DNA of 64,000 nucleotides from JBBQYD01 sp942493075 (GCA_942493075.1 OW818681.1:744001-808000), one strand, 5' to 3'; positions 29,958-38,446 are shown, counted from the first letter of the stretch. Translations and numbers: made by a program. The notes: a model not told the origin generated them from the sequence alone.

Positions 29958-31169
29958 TCATTGTGTCCTGATTTTTCTATTTCTAAGCCACAACGCGGCG
30001 AGAACTGAAACGGGGGCCAGCATCAGAATGGCGAGCCCCGTCAGAACGAGGCGCCGATGCCCAACCGTGTCTCGCGTGGCGAGGGGAACCGGTTTTTTGA
30101 GAGGGATCAAATCGCCGTTCGTTCCGAGTCGTTTGGGTCCGCCGTTCTCGTAGATCCAATGCCTGCTCGCTGTTGTGTGGAGGTAATGCTCTCCTTCGCC
30201 CAAGGCTACTTTCCGAGGTCCGTTGCTTGGATCAAAATCGACGGCACCCAAAGGTTCCGGGCTGGTTTCTATTTTGAGTATTTCAAACTCGGATCGAAAC
30301 TCTGGTTTTTGATTGCCAAGGTATTTGACCACAAACCGACTTGGCAGATACGTAAGAGGGAGTTCTCGCGAGTAGTCATATTCAATGACATAAGGGAACT
30401 CGTTGTACTTTAATTCCAGCCGGACCACGCGGTCCTTCTCAACTACGGCTGTTCCTTTAATCGTGACAGAATCAAGATCGGCTGAGGGAATCTCAAAGCG
30501 GTTCCCATCCCATCGGATTGTTCCAGGAATCACGCTCATGATTCCCAGGTTCAAAAGTTGCCGCAGGTTCTCACTGGCGACCAGAGCTCCCTTGTGGGCG
30601 CTGCTCGTTTTTACACGTTTATGCGGGCTGGCTGCATCCGCAGGAAGCGGACTAGGAGCCGTCCATGTCTGGAGCGTATCCCCGAAAAGCGCCCAGTAGT
30701 TGCTTGCATACCGCCCACCAGATCGGAAAGCCGCAGGGTTGTTAGTGAGAGTTGAGCCGTCCTTCTCGGGATCGATGCCGCGCACGAGGAAAGCGTCGGG
30801 CTGCCATTTGGCCAGAAACCATCTGAAACCGTGTTCATCAAGACCGGTTTTCAAACCACTCCTGGAATCGGCAAGTTTCTTTGAATGCACAAAGGATCCC
30901 TGTCCGGCATCGTATTCCAAAGCGAGCGGAGTGGAGTCCCCAGCCGTTCGCACCTTGTAAACAAGGTTTGTAATATTCGCCGGGGGCGACTCGATGAAGT
31001 TTTTAAACAGAGCCACATTCGCCTGCGCCTCGGAAACGCAAAGCAACGCAACGAGACCCCAGCCGAAGCTCCGGATACGACGCCTGTACCGTCGTGTCGC
31101 TTCAAGGACCAATGTTACCGGATGAACGGCGCAGTTGGGGGCTTGGATAACATTGGACGCCAGCTTCAT
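29958..31169 (-). CDS. Hypothetical exported protein with C-terminal membrane anchor
   Basis: The 403-residue protein has an Arg-rich segment then a hydrophobic signal (about 35-51, ending SEAQA), so it is probably exported, and a C-terminal membrane helix (about 371-392, LTGLAILMLAPVSVLAALWL) followed by a short basic tail (RNRKIRTQ). The body is beta-rich with no recognised enzyme motif. The layout of signal plus C-terminal anchor suggests a periplasm-facing protein attached to the inner membrane. The long N-terminal tail before the signal suggests the true start may be downstream, e.g. a TTG near residue 20. The gene converges with sdhB. Confidence 0.65.
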   Translation of the reverse strand: MKLASNVIQAPNCAVHPVTLVLEATRRYRRRIRSFGWGLVALLCVSEAQANVALFKNFIESPPANITNLVYKVRTAGDSTPLALEYDAGQGSFVHSKKLADSRSGLKTGLDEHGFRWFLAKWQPDAFLVRGIDPEKDGSTLTNNPAAFRSGGRYASNYWALFGDTLQTWTAPSPLPADAASPHKRVKTSSAHKGALVASENLRQLLNLGIMSVIPGTIRWDGNRFEIPSADLDSVTIKGTAVVEKDRVVRLELKYNEFPYVIEYDYSRELPLTYLPSRFVVKYLGNQKPEFRSEFEILKIETSPEPLGAVDFDPSNGPRKVALGEGEHYLHTTASRHWIYENGGPKRLGTNGDLIPLKKPVPLATRDTVGHRRLVLTGLAILMLAPVSVLAALWLRNRKIRTQ

Positions 31170-31291
31170 TGTTTTGTGAACTTCCGCCTACGTTAGGTGA
31201 CAATCATCTATATAGCAATCTGACGCTCGATGAATGCTGGCATCGATTGCGGGGTGCGGACGGAACAACGGAAAGCCGCGAGACGCCCCTT

Positions 31292-32641
31292 CTACTTGTC
31301 GGCCCGCAGTAACGGGGCGGTGTGTTCGTCTGCCACCTGGTATTTCTTATCCTCACCCAGATGGATCAGCCGGGTGCGAACAGTCCCTGGCTTCACCGTG
31401 ACCAGAATGCCGCCTACGGTTCGAATGGCGCCGGTTGGACTCTGATCCGAGTAAGTATATGCCAGTTTCTCCACGTTATTGGTTATCGCGCCCGCGCGCA
31501 CACCACGCTCGCCATCAGACGACGGCACTACCATGTAGATCGTTCCCAGCCCGGTTTCCACCACCTTATCCTGTCGCAATGGATGTGTGCGTTGATAGAC
31601 GTGATTGTTCCCTGCCAGCGCCAGCGCAACGTTATGTTTGTCGCAGAAGTCTTTCCAATTGGCATACCAACTGGTCTTCCCGGCCCGGCCATCGAACCAT
31701 TGGTAATGTTCACAAAGAAAGATGTGATCAAATCGGCCCTTTTGCTTCTGGATGACTCCTTCGGCCCAGTCTTTGGCCGCCTGTTCTCCCGCAGGGTTCT
31801 TCACCATGACTTCGTTGTTCAATGTAAGAAACAGCACACGCCCATACAGGAACCAATAGCAGACGCCTTCCTGACCCGCATAACCGTTCAAGGGAAAGTG
31901 ATTCGCCGCTCGAAAGAAGTCCGAGCTGACCGTCCCGGTGCGGGTCATGGCGTCGTGATTTCCAATGACGTTGGCGAACATAAATTTGTTGAAGAAATCC
32001 TGTTTATACATGTCTTTCCAGAAGGAGTAGCTCCCACCCCAGGCAATGACGTCACCTGTGGAAAAGAGGAAATCCACGCTGGGATCGATCTTTACCGCGG
32101 CATCAATAAGCTTGGCAGCGTGGCGCAACCGTCCCGGGAGGGGTGTGTAGGCGTGATAATCTCCGAGCCAAAAGAAGCTGAATTCCTTCGCGCCAGCAGT
32201 CTTGAACTGATACACCGGACTGCAGTTCTTCGCTGAGTCGCAAATCTTGTACTGGTATTCCGTATCCGGGGTGAGATTGGTCAGAGTGACACCCCAATCC
32301 GTGAACACCGCGGTCTCAGTTATGTTTGAATTGGAGGCCGATTTCGACGGGATGCCGTTGAAGACCATGCAAAGTTGCCCGGCACCCAGCACGTGCCTGG
32401 CTTTGACCCAGGTGGCATCCGATTTCAACGTGTAGGTAACGGAACATCCGGTAGTGTTCGTATCCGAATGCCAGCCGATGTTCATCTGCACGGAGGCATC
32501 CTCGCCCGGGTTGGTGACGATTGAATAGATGCTATCGGGGTTTGCCCATGTGCGGGAGCCCATGCCACAGAGGACTAACACGGCACTCCAGAGCATAAAA
32601 CGCGTGGCCGTTTCCTTGACGCATATCCGTAACGTGTTCAT
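31292..32641 (-). CDS. Secreted metallophosphoesterase, purple-acid-phosphatase-like
   Basis: The 449-residue protein has a signal peptide (about 14-33), a fibronectin-like N-terminal domain (about 40-150, typical of purple acid phosphatases) and a calcineurin-like metallophosphatase domain. Metal-ligand motifs are WLGDYH, FSTGDVIAWGG, VIGNHDAMTR, LCEHYQWFDG and GNNHVYQRTHP. It would cleave phosphate esters outside the cytoplasm. The gene is 122 bases from the hypothetical at 29958 in the same direction, and divergent from the gene at 32719. Substrate unknown. Confidence 0.88.
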   Translation of the reverse strand: MNTLRICVKETATRFMLWSAVLVLCGMGSRTWANPDSIYSIVTNPGEDASVQMNIGWHSDTNTTGCSVTYTLKSDATWVKARHVLGAGQLCMVFNGIPSKSASNSNITETAVFTDWGVTLTNLTPDTEYQYKICDSAKNCSPVYQFKTAGAKEFSFFWLGDYHAYTPLPGRLRHAAKLIDAAVKIDPSVDFLFSTGDVIAWGGSYSFWKDMYKQDFFNKFMFANVIGNHDAMTRTGTVSSDFFRAANHFPLNGYAGQEGVCYWFLYGRVLFLTLNNEVMVKNPAGEQAAKDWAEGVIQKQKGRFDHIFLCEHYQWFDGRAGKTSWYANWKDFCDKHNVALALAGNNHVYQRTHPLRQDKVVETGLGTIYMVVPSSDGERGVRAGAITNNVEKLAYTYSDQSPTGAIRTVGGILVTVKPGTVRTRLIHLGEDKKYQVADEHTAPLLRADK

Positions 32642-32698
32642 ATATCGATAGTAAACGCTAGAATCTTTTTCCTAAAGTTCTTTTAGAAGGAGCCGATA

Positions 32699-32722
32699 AT
32701 GGTCTTGAGAGTAATAGTATGA
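32699..32722 (+). CDS. Possible 7-codon leader ORF overlapping next gene
   Basis: An AGAAGGAG site at 32685-32692 sits 6 bases before an ATG that reads MVLRVIV and stops at TGA (32720-32722). That stop overlaps the ATG of the next gene (32719). This is the usual geometry of stop-start coupling. The main gene's own site (GAGAG, 32707-32711) is weak. Whether the peptide is made cannot be told from sequence. Confidence 0.4.
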   Translation: MVLRVIV

Positions 32723-33300
32723 GCACGGTTAATCCTTTATCTAGTTCGGCGAGCATGGCCTACGCCACCTCGTTGGCTGACAGCGCGAAGTTGAAGAGAA
32801 GCCTCTTCAACATCGGAAGTGCTATTGAAAAAGGCGACATCGCCACGGCGGAATCCAAGCTGACCAGCTTGCTGCAGGATTATCCGCAGTACGCCACAAC
32901 GGGCGACACCGCTGCAAACCCGGACTCGATCAACGCCCATTTCCAAACCGTTTCACAAGCGATCTCCCAGAAAGATACCGAAGCTGCGAAAACCGCTTGG
33001 AACACGGTGAAGAATGATCTCTCCAAGTCGGGCATCACACTTTCCGAAACCGGAGTCGATGCGGCAAAGCTCATAGCGGAGAATCGGGCCTCTGTTGACC
33101 GATCCATTCTGGACGCCATGTTCGGTGGCAGTTCCGAGAGCAGCCTGGTTTCCACGCTCCTGGGCAAATCGTCATCGGACTCAGCCGCGGATTCGGTGAG
33201 TTCCCTGGTCTCGAAGTGGGTCACATACAAAGCCACGGGCACCACGTCTGAAACAAAGACGGACTCCGAATTGTCGAAGATTCTCGACACATCCGCTTAG
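32719..33300 (+). CDS. Hypothetical Ser/Thr-rich helical protein
   Basis: The 193-residue protein is not recognised. It is rich in Ser, Thr, Ala, Lys and Asp, with no cysteine, no signal peptide and no membrane segment. Predicted mostly alpha-helical by eye, with a possible two-part repeat of helices (about 20-55 and 70-110, each ending in a small loop with a DxxS pattern), and a Ser-rich C-terminal third. The start is in stop-start overlap with the 7-codon leader ORF. It is convergent with the MocR gene, 20 bases apart. Confidence 0.7.
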   Translation: MSTVNPLSSSASMAYATSLADSAKLKRSLFNIGSAIEKGDIATAESKLTSLLQDYPQYATTGDTAANPDSINAHFQTVSQAISQKDTEAAKTAWNTVKNDLSKSGITLSETGVDAAKLIAENRASVDRSILDAMFGGSSESSLVSTLLGKSSSDSAADSVSSLVSKWVTYKATGTTSETKTDSELSKILDTSA

Positions 33301-33320
33301 CGCCAGGGGCACTCTTCTAG

Positions 33321-34766
33321 TTAGGCTGCCTGTCGTTTTACCATTTTCCCCAGGAGTTCCACCGATCTTTCCATGTCCTCGTTCCATGGATAACCACAGT
33401 TGAGCCGGATAAAATTCCGGTATCCACCCTGAGGTGAGAACAACGGACCAGGCGCAACGCTCACACCGGCTGCGTGGGCTTCATTGAACAGTCGGATCGC
33501 GTCCACCTTTGCAGGTAGTTCGCACCACAGAACGAAGCCACCCTGTGGCTTGGAAAGACCAATCTCATCCGGGAAATATCGGGCCACCGCTTCACCCATG
33601 CGCAAGACCTGGTTGCGAAAATGCTCCCGCAAAGAGCGCAAGTGGCGATCATAGCCTCCGCTCTTGAGGAACTCCGCCACAGCAAGCGTTGTGAGAGTGG
33701 GACAGCCCAGTGAACTGCTCGCTTTCAGGCGCATGACACGATCACGCCAGCGACCTGCGGCCAGGTAGCCAACGCGGTACCCAGGGGCAAGCGTCTTGGA
33801 AAATGAGCCGCACAGGAGCACGTAGCCATCAGGATCGAAAGCCTTGAGACAACACGGCCGGCTTCCATGATGTTGAAGATCCCCATATAGATCATCCTCC
33901 AGGATTGGAATCTGACGTTCAGACATTAGCCGCACCAACTGCTGTTTATTCTCAGCGGGCATAAGAGCGCCCGTGGGATTATTGAAGTTAGGGATTAACA
34001 CGCAGGCTGAAATGCGATTGCGCCGCAGCATCCGTTCCAGAGCGAACAAATCCGCGCCGCGCTCACTGTCACTTGGAATCGGCAGAGCCTTCAGGCCAAG
34101 GTCGCGCAGCATGCCTACAAAGCCAAAGTAGGTGGGAGTCTCCACTGCTACCGTCGAGCCCGGAGGACATGTTGCCCTCAGGGCTAGCGACATTGCCTCG
34201 GTGCAACCATTGGTGACAATGAAATCCTCAGGATTGAGCGAGCATCCCCATTCCAACGAGCGGCGGGCGAGTTCCCGGCGCAGAACCTCGCTGCCCGGGG
34301 GCATGTCGTAGGCGAGGCTTTCGGGGCCGGACTCACGCATGACGCGATTGACGATCGCGCTCAGTTTCTTGAATGGCAAGAGCTCCGGGCAAGGCAAGGC
34401 TGCCCCTAAAGGTACGCGTGCGGAGCCGCCTTGATTGGTCTGCAGAGAGGCCAGTGGATCAAGTCCGCCCAGGTCAACCGCTCGGCTTCCATCTCCGCCC
34501 CTGCTGACCGGCTGGCGCAGTTGATCCGTCAATCGTGCGCGCACATAAAAGCCTGACTTGGGCCGCGCTTCCACCAGGCCGCGAGTTTCCAAAGTGGCCA
34601 GGGCCTGCAGAGCTGTAGGCACGCTCACCCGCTGTTGGCGGCTGAACTGCCGGACAGATGGCAGGCGATCCCCAGGCCGCAGCGAGCGGCTTAGAATCAT
34701 CTCTTCCAGACGGCTGGCAAGTCTCTGATAGACCGGGCCGCCATCCTTGTTCTCGCACAGCTTCAT
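33321..34766 (-). CDS. MocR-type transcriptional regulator (GntR HTH + aminotransferase fold)
   Basis: The 481-residue protein has an N-terminal GntR winged helix (residues about 10-75, RPGDRLPSVRQFSRQQRVSVPTA) joined to a fold-type I PLP aminotransferase domain (about 105-475). The PLP lysine lies in the motif SFSKTLAPGYRVGYLAAG, with NFNNPTGALMP and EDDLYGDL also conserved. MocR proteins sense PLP or amino-compound metabolites and control nearby, often divergent, genes. An inverted repeat and direct repeats lie in the region upstream (34805-34870), plausible operator sites for autoregulation. Confidence 0.92.
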   Translation of the reverse strand: MKLCENKDGGPVYQRLASRLEEMILSRSLRPGDRLPSVRQFSRQQRVSVPTALQALATLETRGLVEARPKSGFYVRARLTDQLRQPVSRGGDGSRAVDLGGLDPLASLQTNQGGSARVPLGAALPCPELLPFKKLSAIVNRVMRESGPESLAYDMPPGSEVLRRELARRSLEWGCSLNPEDFIVTNGCTEAMSLALRATCPPGSTVAVETPTYFGFVGMLRDLGLKALPIPSDSERGADLFALERMLRRNRISACVLIPNFNNPTGALMPAENKQQLVRLMSERQIPILEDDLYGDLQHHGSRPCCLKAFDPDGYVLLCGSFSKTLAPGYRVGYLAAGRWRDRVMRLKASSSLGCPTLTTLAVAEFLKSGGYDRHLRSLREHFRNQVLRMGEAVARYFPDEIGLSKPQGGFVLWCELPAKVDAIRLFNEAHAAGVSVAPGPLFSPQGGYRNFIRLNCGYPWNEDMERSVELLGKMVKRQAA

Positions 34767-34827
34767 ACACTCAGGGTAGCACGCAACGGCCGAACCAGCA
34801 CAGATACAGTTTCAGACAAACCAACCT

Positions 34828-34847
34828 TGTACAGTTTGGACTGTACA
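34828..34847. promoter_or_regulatory. Candidate MocR operator: perfect inverted repeat
   Basis: TGTACAG and CTGTACA form a perfect 7-base inverted repeat with a 6-base spacer (TTTGGA). A direct copy of TACAGTTT occurs at 34805-34812 and again at 34830-34837, 25 bases apart, and CTGTATCTGTT follows at 34866. Repeats of this kind on the same helical face are usual for MocR regulators. It lies 62 bases upstream of the regulator's start and before the divergent small gene. Confidence 0.55.
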
Positions 34848-34907
34848 GCGATGAAAGTCACGTTGCTGTATCTGTTAAATTTCCTGGATTCCCTCCACAT
34901 TCCCGGT

Positions 34908-35126
34908 ATGAAGACGGGCAACCTCCAGCTCCCGGCGCTCCCGGGCACACGGCGGACGGAACCCACGGCGCAGCCAGCCTCAGCAGCGCGCCGCTGGTGG
35001 CTCCGGCTGCGCCGCGCGCTATGTATTTTCGAATACCAGCTTGCACGGCATCATCGGATGGGCTGGCAACCCGGGTTGGATGATGAAGCTCGCAAGCGGC
35101 GGTTGGAGAAGCTGGAGAGGCTGTAG
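34908..35126 (+). CDS. Small basic protein divergent from MocR gene
   Basis: The 72-residue frame (start ATG at 34908; an upstream ATG at 34851 lies nearer the operator) is highly basic, with an Arg/Trp-rich centre (ARRWWLRLRRAL) and a charged C-terminal helix (DDEARKRRLEKLERL). I do not recognise it. The setting, a small basic protein next to a MocR regulator, recalls the E. coli pair yjiR and yjiS (DUF1127), but the diagnostic DUF1127 D-I-G motif is missing, so this is only a parallel. Coding is plausible but unproven. Confidence 0.4.
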   Translation: MKTGNLQLPALPGTRRTEPTAQPASAARRWWLRLRRALCIFEYQLARHHRMGWQPGLDDEARKRRLEKLERL

Positions 35127-35139
35127 AAGAGTCTGACAG

Positions 35140-35183
35140 GGCGGTCCCATTCTCCGATAATCATTGGGACGAATGAGACCGCC
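35140..35183. other. Imperfect hairpin between convergent genes
   Basis: GGCGGTC (35140-35146) pairs with GACCGCC (35177-35183), with ATTC/GAAT continuing inward after a two-base mismatch. There is no T-run, so it is a weak terminator candidate between the small protein gene and the Spy-like gene. Confidence 0.35.
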
Positions 35184-35202
35184 GGGACTGACGGAACGGA
35201 CA

Positions 35203-35589
35203 TTATTTCTTCCTGCTTTCCTTCCAGCTCTCACGGTTTTCTTTTCGCAGTTCCTGCCATTTCTTGAACTGCTCAGGAGTGAGGATTGCCTTCACCTTGG
35301 GCGTTGCGTCATCGCGAATGGCTTTGAGCTTGCGCGCCTTCTGGAACCGGCGCATGGAAGTATCATCGCGAATGGCTTTCGCCTTCTGGATTTCCTCCTG
35401 CATGATGGCCTTGAGCTTTTCCTTCTGCTCTGGAGTTAGATTGAGTTCCTTGGCCATTTCCTGCATTCGCTCGCGGACGACCGCTGCGCGATCCGTGGTG
35501 TTGGTTTGCTGTCCGTAAGCAAGTGGCTGGCAGCAAAGCAAGCCTGCCGCCATAATGATGGAAGCCTTTTTCAGTAATCCGTATCTCAT
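35203..35589 (-). CDS. Spy/CpxP-like periplasmic protein with LTxxQ motifs
   Basis: The 128-residue protein has a signal peptide (to about residue 26, ending LAYG) and two LTPEQ motifs, LTPEQKEKLKAIM and LTPEQFKKWQEL, the hallmark of the Spy/CpxP/ZraP family, periplasmic chaperone or metal-responsive proteins. The rest is charged, Lys/Arg/Glu-rich and helical. Start at 35589 was chosen because it sits directly before the signal peptide. It is the last gene of the sigma-factor operon, 99 bases after the CnrX-like gene. Confidence 0.8.
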   Translation of the reverse strand: MRYGLLKKASIIMAAGLLCCQPLAYGQQTNTTDRAAVVRERMQEMAKELNLTPEQKEKLKAIMQEEIQKAKAIRDDTSMRRFQKARKLKAIRDDATPKVKAILTPEQFKKWQELRKENRESWKESRKK

Positions 35590-35688
35590 ATAATTGATTG
35601 CGTTTGATTCTGTCTGAATCGGCAGATCGGTTGAGCCGCTAATCCAGAGACGTTTCAAACCCTTATGGCGGATGGGCGGTGTGAAAGG

Positions 35689-36195
35689 TTACAGGCCGCC
35701 CGAGTTCGTAATGGATTCTGGTTCAGGGGAGGCATTGGTCCGGTTCTTGAGGTGCTCCTGCATGCGTTCACGCAGGCGCTGACGCTGATCTGGAGTTAAA
35801 CGTTCGCCACGCTGCCATTGGTCTCGAACCTTGCTGCGTTCACGGGCCAGTTCGTCAAGCCGTTGGTTTTGCTCAGAAGTCAACAAAGGCCGGATCTCAG
35901 CTTCCGCCTCCTTTCGAGCTCGCCGCAGTTCGGATACCGCATTCGTCATGATGGCGCGCATCTCGGCAGCACGCCTATCAAGGAGGGGAACCACCTTCCC
36001 TTGCTGGTCAGCGGTTAGCTCAAGGTGCCGTATCAAGTGCTCCTGGTAGATTTCAAGGGAGGCGGGAATGGCCGGTCGTTGACGATGCTGCCGTTGCTGC
36101 TGAACGCGCAATGCGACCGCTCCTCCCAAGGCGCCGCTGCACAAAATGACCAGCAGGAGGGTCCCAATAATCTTTGAGTAAGGTCGCATCTTCAT
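35689..36195 (-). CDS. Membrane-anchored CnrX/Spy-like periplasmic sensor candidate
   Basis: The 168-residue protein has one N-terminal membrane segment (about 9-29) and a helical, charged periplasmic domain with LTADQ (60-64) and LTPDQ (133-137) motifs. In this domain, H53-x3-H57 and M145-x2-H148 stand where CnrX of Cupriavidus metallidurans has its metal ligands (an H-x3-H pair and a His/Met pair); this likeness is from memory and needs alignment. It overlaps the preceding small membrane gene by 4 bases (ATGA). Likely role: sensing metal or envelope stress and acting on the anti-sigma factor. Confidence 0.7.
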   Translation of the reverse strand: MKMRPYSKIIGTLLLVILCSGALGGAVALRVQQQRQHRQRPAIPASLEIYQEHLIRHLELTADQQGKVVPLLDRRAAEMRAIMTNAVSELRRARKEAEAEIRPLLTSEQNQRLDELARERSKVRDQWQRGERLTPDQRQRLRERMQEHLKNRTNASPEPESITNSGGL

Positions 36196-36497
36196 GGGAA
36201 AAGAGCGTGTTCGGCCAATGTTTGAATGACCTGGGCCTCCTCCTCAAACTGCACGGGCGTCCATGTCTGCCAGGCCATCCACCCGGCCAGGATCGCCGCC
36301 ATTGCCGAAGCCATTGCTGCACGTCCGCACCAACGCTCCCAGAGCGGAAGAGAGGAGTCTGGACCTGCTTGTCTTGCCCATTGCGCGGCCACACGGTTGG
36401 CAAACCCCAGGGGCGCGGTCTCAACTCCAGGCTCATAAGGCTGCTCATGTGCAGCCTTCAACATCCTTCTCAGCAAGCCGTCTGCGTCATCCCTCAT
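36192..36497 (-). CDS. Short single-pass membrane protein, candidate anti-sigma factor
   Basis: The 101-residue protein has a charged N-terminal cytosolic part (MRDDADGLLRRMLKAAHEQP) and one hydrophobic segment (about 60-77, AAMASAMAAILAGWMAWQTW). Its size and topology match short anti-sigma proteins such as CnrY, which hold an ECF sigma factor at the membrane. It overlaps the sigma gene upstream and the sensor gene downstream by 4 bases each. No ZAS zinc motif is present. Function is inferred mainly from position. Confidence 0.65.
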   Translation of the reverse strand: MRDDADGLLRRMLKAAHEQPYEPGVETAPLGFANRVAAQWARQAGPDSSLPLWERWCGRAAMASAMAAILAGWMAWQTWTPVQFEEEAQVIQTLAEHALFP

Positions 36498-37096
36498 GGT
36501 TGTTCCTCCTCTATAATGACCTGGAGCGCCTGCCGCATGCGGCGTCGTGCTCGAAAGGCACGCACCTTGACCAGCGTCTGGTTCCAGCCGGTCCGGACAG
36601 CCACTTCGTTTACAGATAAATCCTCAATTTCGAGCCACTGCATCAGCAACCGGTCCTTGGGGTCCAGTGCGTCCAGTAGTTTTCCAACAAGCTCCCGGTT
36701 GGCAATCGCGTGATCAATACCCGGCTCAGATCCGCTTGCGACCATGGCACGCAACGCGCCGGATTCGGCTTCGGATAGGTCGGCCCAGCGAAGCTCGGGT
36801 CGTGCTCGGTATCGGCGCAACTGGTCGATGCATGTGTGGACGGCCACCCGGGACACCCAGTGCTCAAAGGGCACTGCCCCGCGGTATTGTTCAAGACTCG
36901 CAAAGAGGCTCATGAAAACTTCCTGGCAAAGGTCTTCCTCAGCCATCTGCCAGGGACGATGCGCCCGCACAATTCGGAGCACCATTGGGTAGAGGCGTTC
37001 GACCAGGCGTCGCGAAGCTGCTTCGTCCCGCTCGCGTACCTGGGCCAGCCAATCCGGAGTGATGGGTTCTGCCTCTGACACCTTTGAGGTCTCCAT
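36494..37096 (-). CDS. ECF-type RNA polymerase sigma factor
   Basis: The 200-residue protein has sigma region 2 (about 50-105, AEEDLCQEVFMSLFASLEQYRGAVPFEHWVSRVAVHTCIDQLRR) for -10 contact and region 4 (about 140-195, LDPKDRLLMQWLEIEDLSVNEVAVRTGWNQTLVKVRAFRARRRM) for -35 contact, with no region 1.1 or 3, as in ECF sigma factors. It leads an operon with the small membrane protein, the CnrX-like sensor and the Spy-like protein, through ATGA overlaps. The regulon is not known. Confidence 0.9.
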   Translation of the reverse strand: METSKVSEAEPITPDWLAQVRERDEAASRRLVERLYPMVLRIVRAHRPWQMAEEDLCQEVFMSLFASLEQYRGAVPFEHWVSRVAVHTCIDQLRRYRARPELRWADLSEAESGALRAMVASGSEPGIDHAIANRELVGKLLDALDPKDRLLMQWLEIEDLSVNEVAVRTGWNQTLVKVRAFRARRRMRQALQVIIEEEQP

Positions 37097-37149
37097 TGCC
37101 GCACGTACCTTGAGGCGCAGGAGCCTGCGGAAAGGTTACACCTCCTGGC

Positions 37150-38253
37150 TCACACGTTGAACTTAAAGAGCATCACGTCGCCATCCTGCACGACGTATTC
37201 TTTGCCTTCGATGCGGTACAAGCCTTTTTCTCGCGCGGCGGCGATGGAGCCGCAGTCCACCAGATCCTGGTAGGCCACAGTTTCAGCTTTAATGAACCCG
37301 CGCTCAAAGTCGGTGTGGATGGTTCCAGCGGCTTTCGGCGCGGTGTCCCCGGCATGAATGGTCCAGGCCCGAACCTCTTTCTCGCCAGCGGTGAAATACG
37401 TGCGCAACCCCAACAGGTGATATGTGCTGCGGATCAACGCGCCGATGCCCGATTCCTGAACGCCAAGTGCCTGGAGAAATTCCCGGGCTTCCTCGGGTGA
37501 AAGATCGATGAGATCGCTTTCGATCTGCGCGCTGATAACAACCGTTTCGCAGGCGATGTGGGTTTTCGCGTAATGACGCACCTTTTCTACGTGCGGATTC
37601 GAATCAGCCGTGGCCAAATCGCCCTCCTTCACATTCGCCGCAAAAATGGTCGGCTTATCAGTGAGCAGGAAAAAGCGTTTAGCGATGGCCTTGTGCTCAG
37701 GTGAGAGCTTCAGCGTGATTGCGGGTTTCCCCGCATTCAGGTGCGGGATGAGCACATCTAGAACCTCAGCCTCTGCCACAGCCACTTTGTCGCCACGCTT
37801 GGCGTCTTTGGCACCCTTGTCCTTGCGCTTCTGAACAGCCTCAAGATCTGCAAGCACCAGCTCGGTGAGAATGGTTTCGATGTCGCGGATGGGGTCGATG
37901 TCGCCTGCAACGTGATGAATGTCTGAATCTTCAAAGCACCGGACAACTTGCACGATGGCATCGACTTCGCGGATGTGAGTTAGGAACTTGTTGCCTAACC
38001 CTTCGCCCTGCGCCGCGCCTTTCACCAACCCGGCGATATCGACGAATTCGACAGCCGCAGGAATGATCACCGAAGTGTTGGCGATCTTGGATAGCACAGC
38101 CGCCCGGTCGTCCGGCACGATGACAATGCCGACGTTCGGATCGATAGTACAAAAGGGATAGTTTGCCGCTTCCGCCTTGCGAGTGCGGGTGAGGGCATTA
38201 AAAAGGGTGGACTTACCCACGTTGGGCAAGCCGACGATTCCAGCTCTAAGCAT
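37150..38253 (-). CDS. ychF: Ribosome-binding GTPase YchF (Obg family)
   Basis: YchF is a universally conserved ribosome-associated NTPase that prefers ATP. The 367-residue product has the P-loop GLPNVGKST at 8-16, NYPFCTIDPNVG (switch I), DIAGLVKGAAQGEGLGNKFL, the NxxE/NVKEGD specificity block and a C-terminal TGS domain ending in DVMLFKFNV. The start at 38253 is the one next to the P-loop. Length is normal. Confidence 0.97.
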   Translation of the reverse strand: MLRAGIVGLPNVGKSTLFNALTRTRKAEAANYPFCTIDPNVGIVIVPDDRAAVLSKIANTSVIIPAAVEFVDIAGLVKGAAQGEGLGNKFLTHIREVDAIVQVVRCFEDSDIHHVAGDIDPIRDIETILTELVLADLEAVQKRKDKGAKDAKRGDKVAVAEAEVLDVLIPHLNAGKPAITLKLSPEHKAIAKRFFLLTDKPTIFAANVKEGDLATADSNPHVEKVRHYAKTHIACETVVISAQIESDLIDLSPEEAREFLQALGVQESGIGALIRSTYHLLGLRTYFTAGEKEVRAWTIHAGDTAPKAAGTIHTDFERGFIKAETVAYQDLVDCGSIAAAREKGLYRIEGKEYVVQDGDVMLFKFNV

Positions 38254-38446
38254 AAAATAAAACGGCAATGGCGATGGACCTACCGCGGGTGAAATTACCG
38301 GGGGAGCATTCCCTTGAACAGCGGATGCAGTTCATAAGATCCATCGCTCGGATCTATTGGCAGCGTCTATTATTGCTGGATTCGGCCTGGCAGGCAACCT
38401 CCGTTTTCCCAACTATGGACTCATTACACCACTGAGATGATGAGTG

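Noticed and set aside
31322..32236. Plus-strand frame of 304 codons
   Set aside because: It is antisense to the metallophosphoesterase with its full set of metal motifs.
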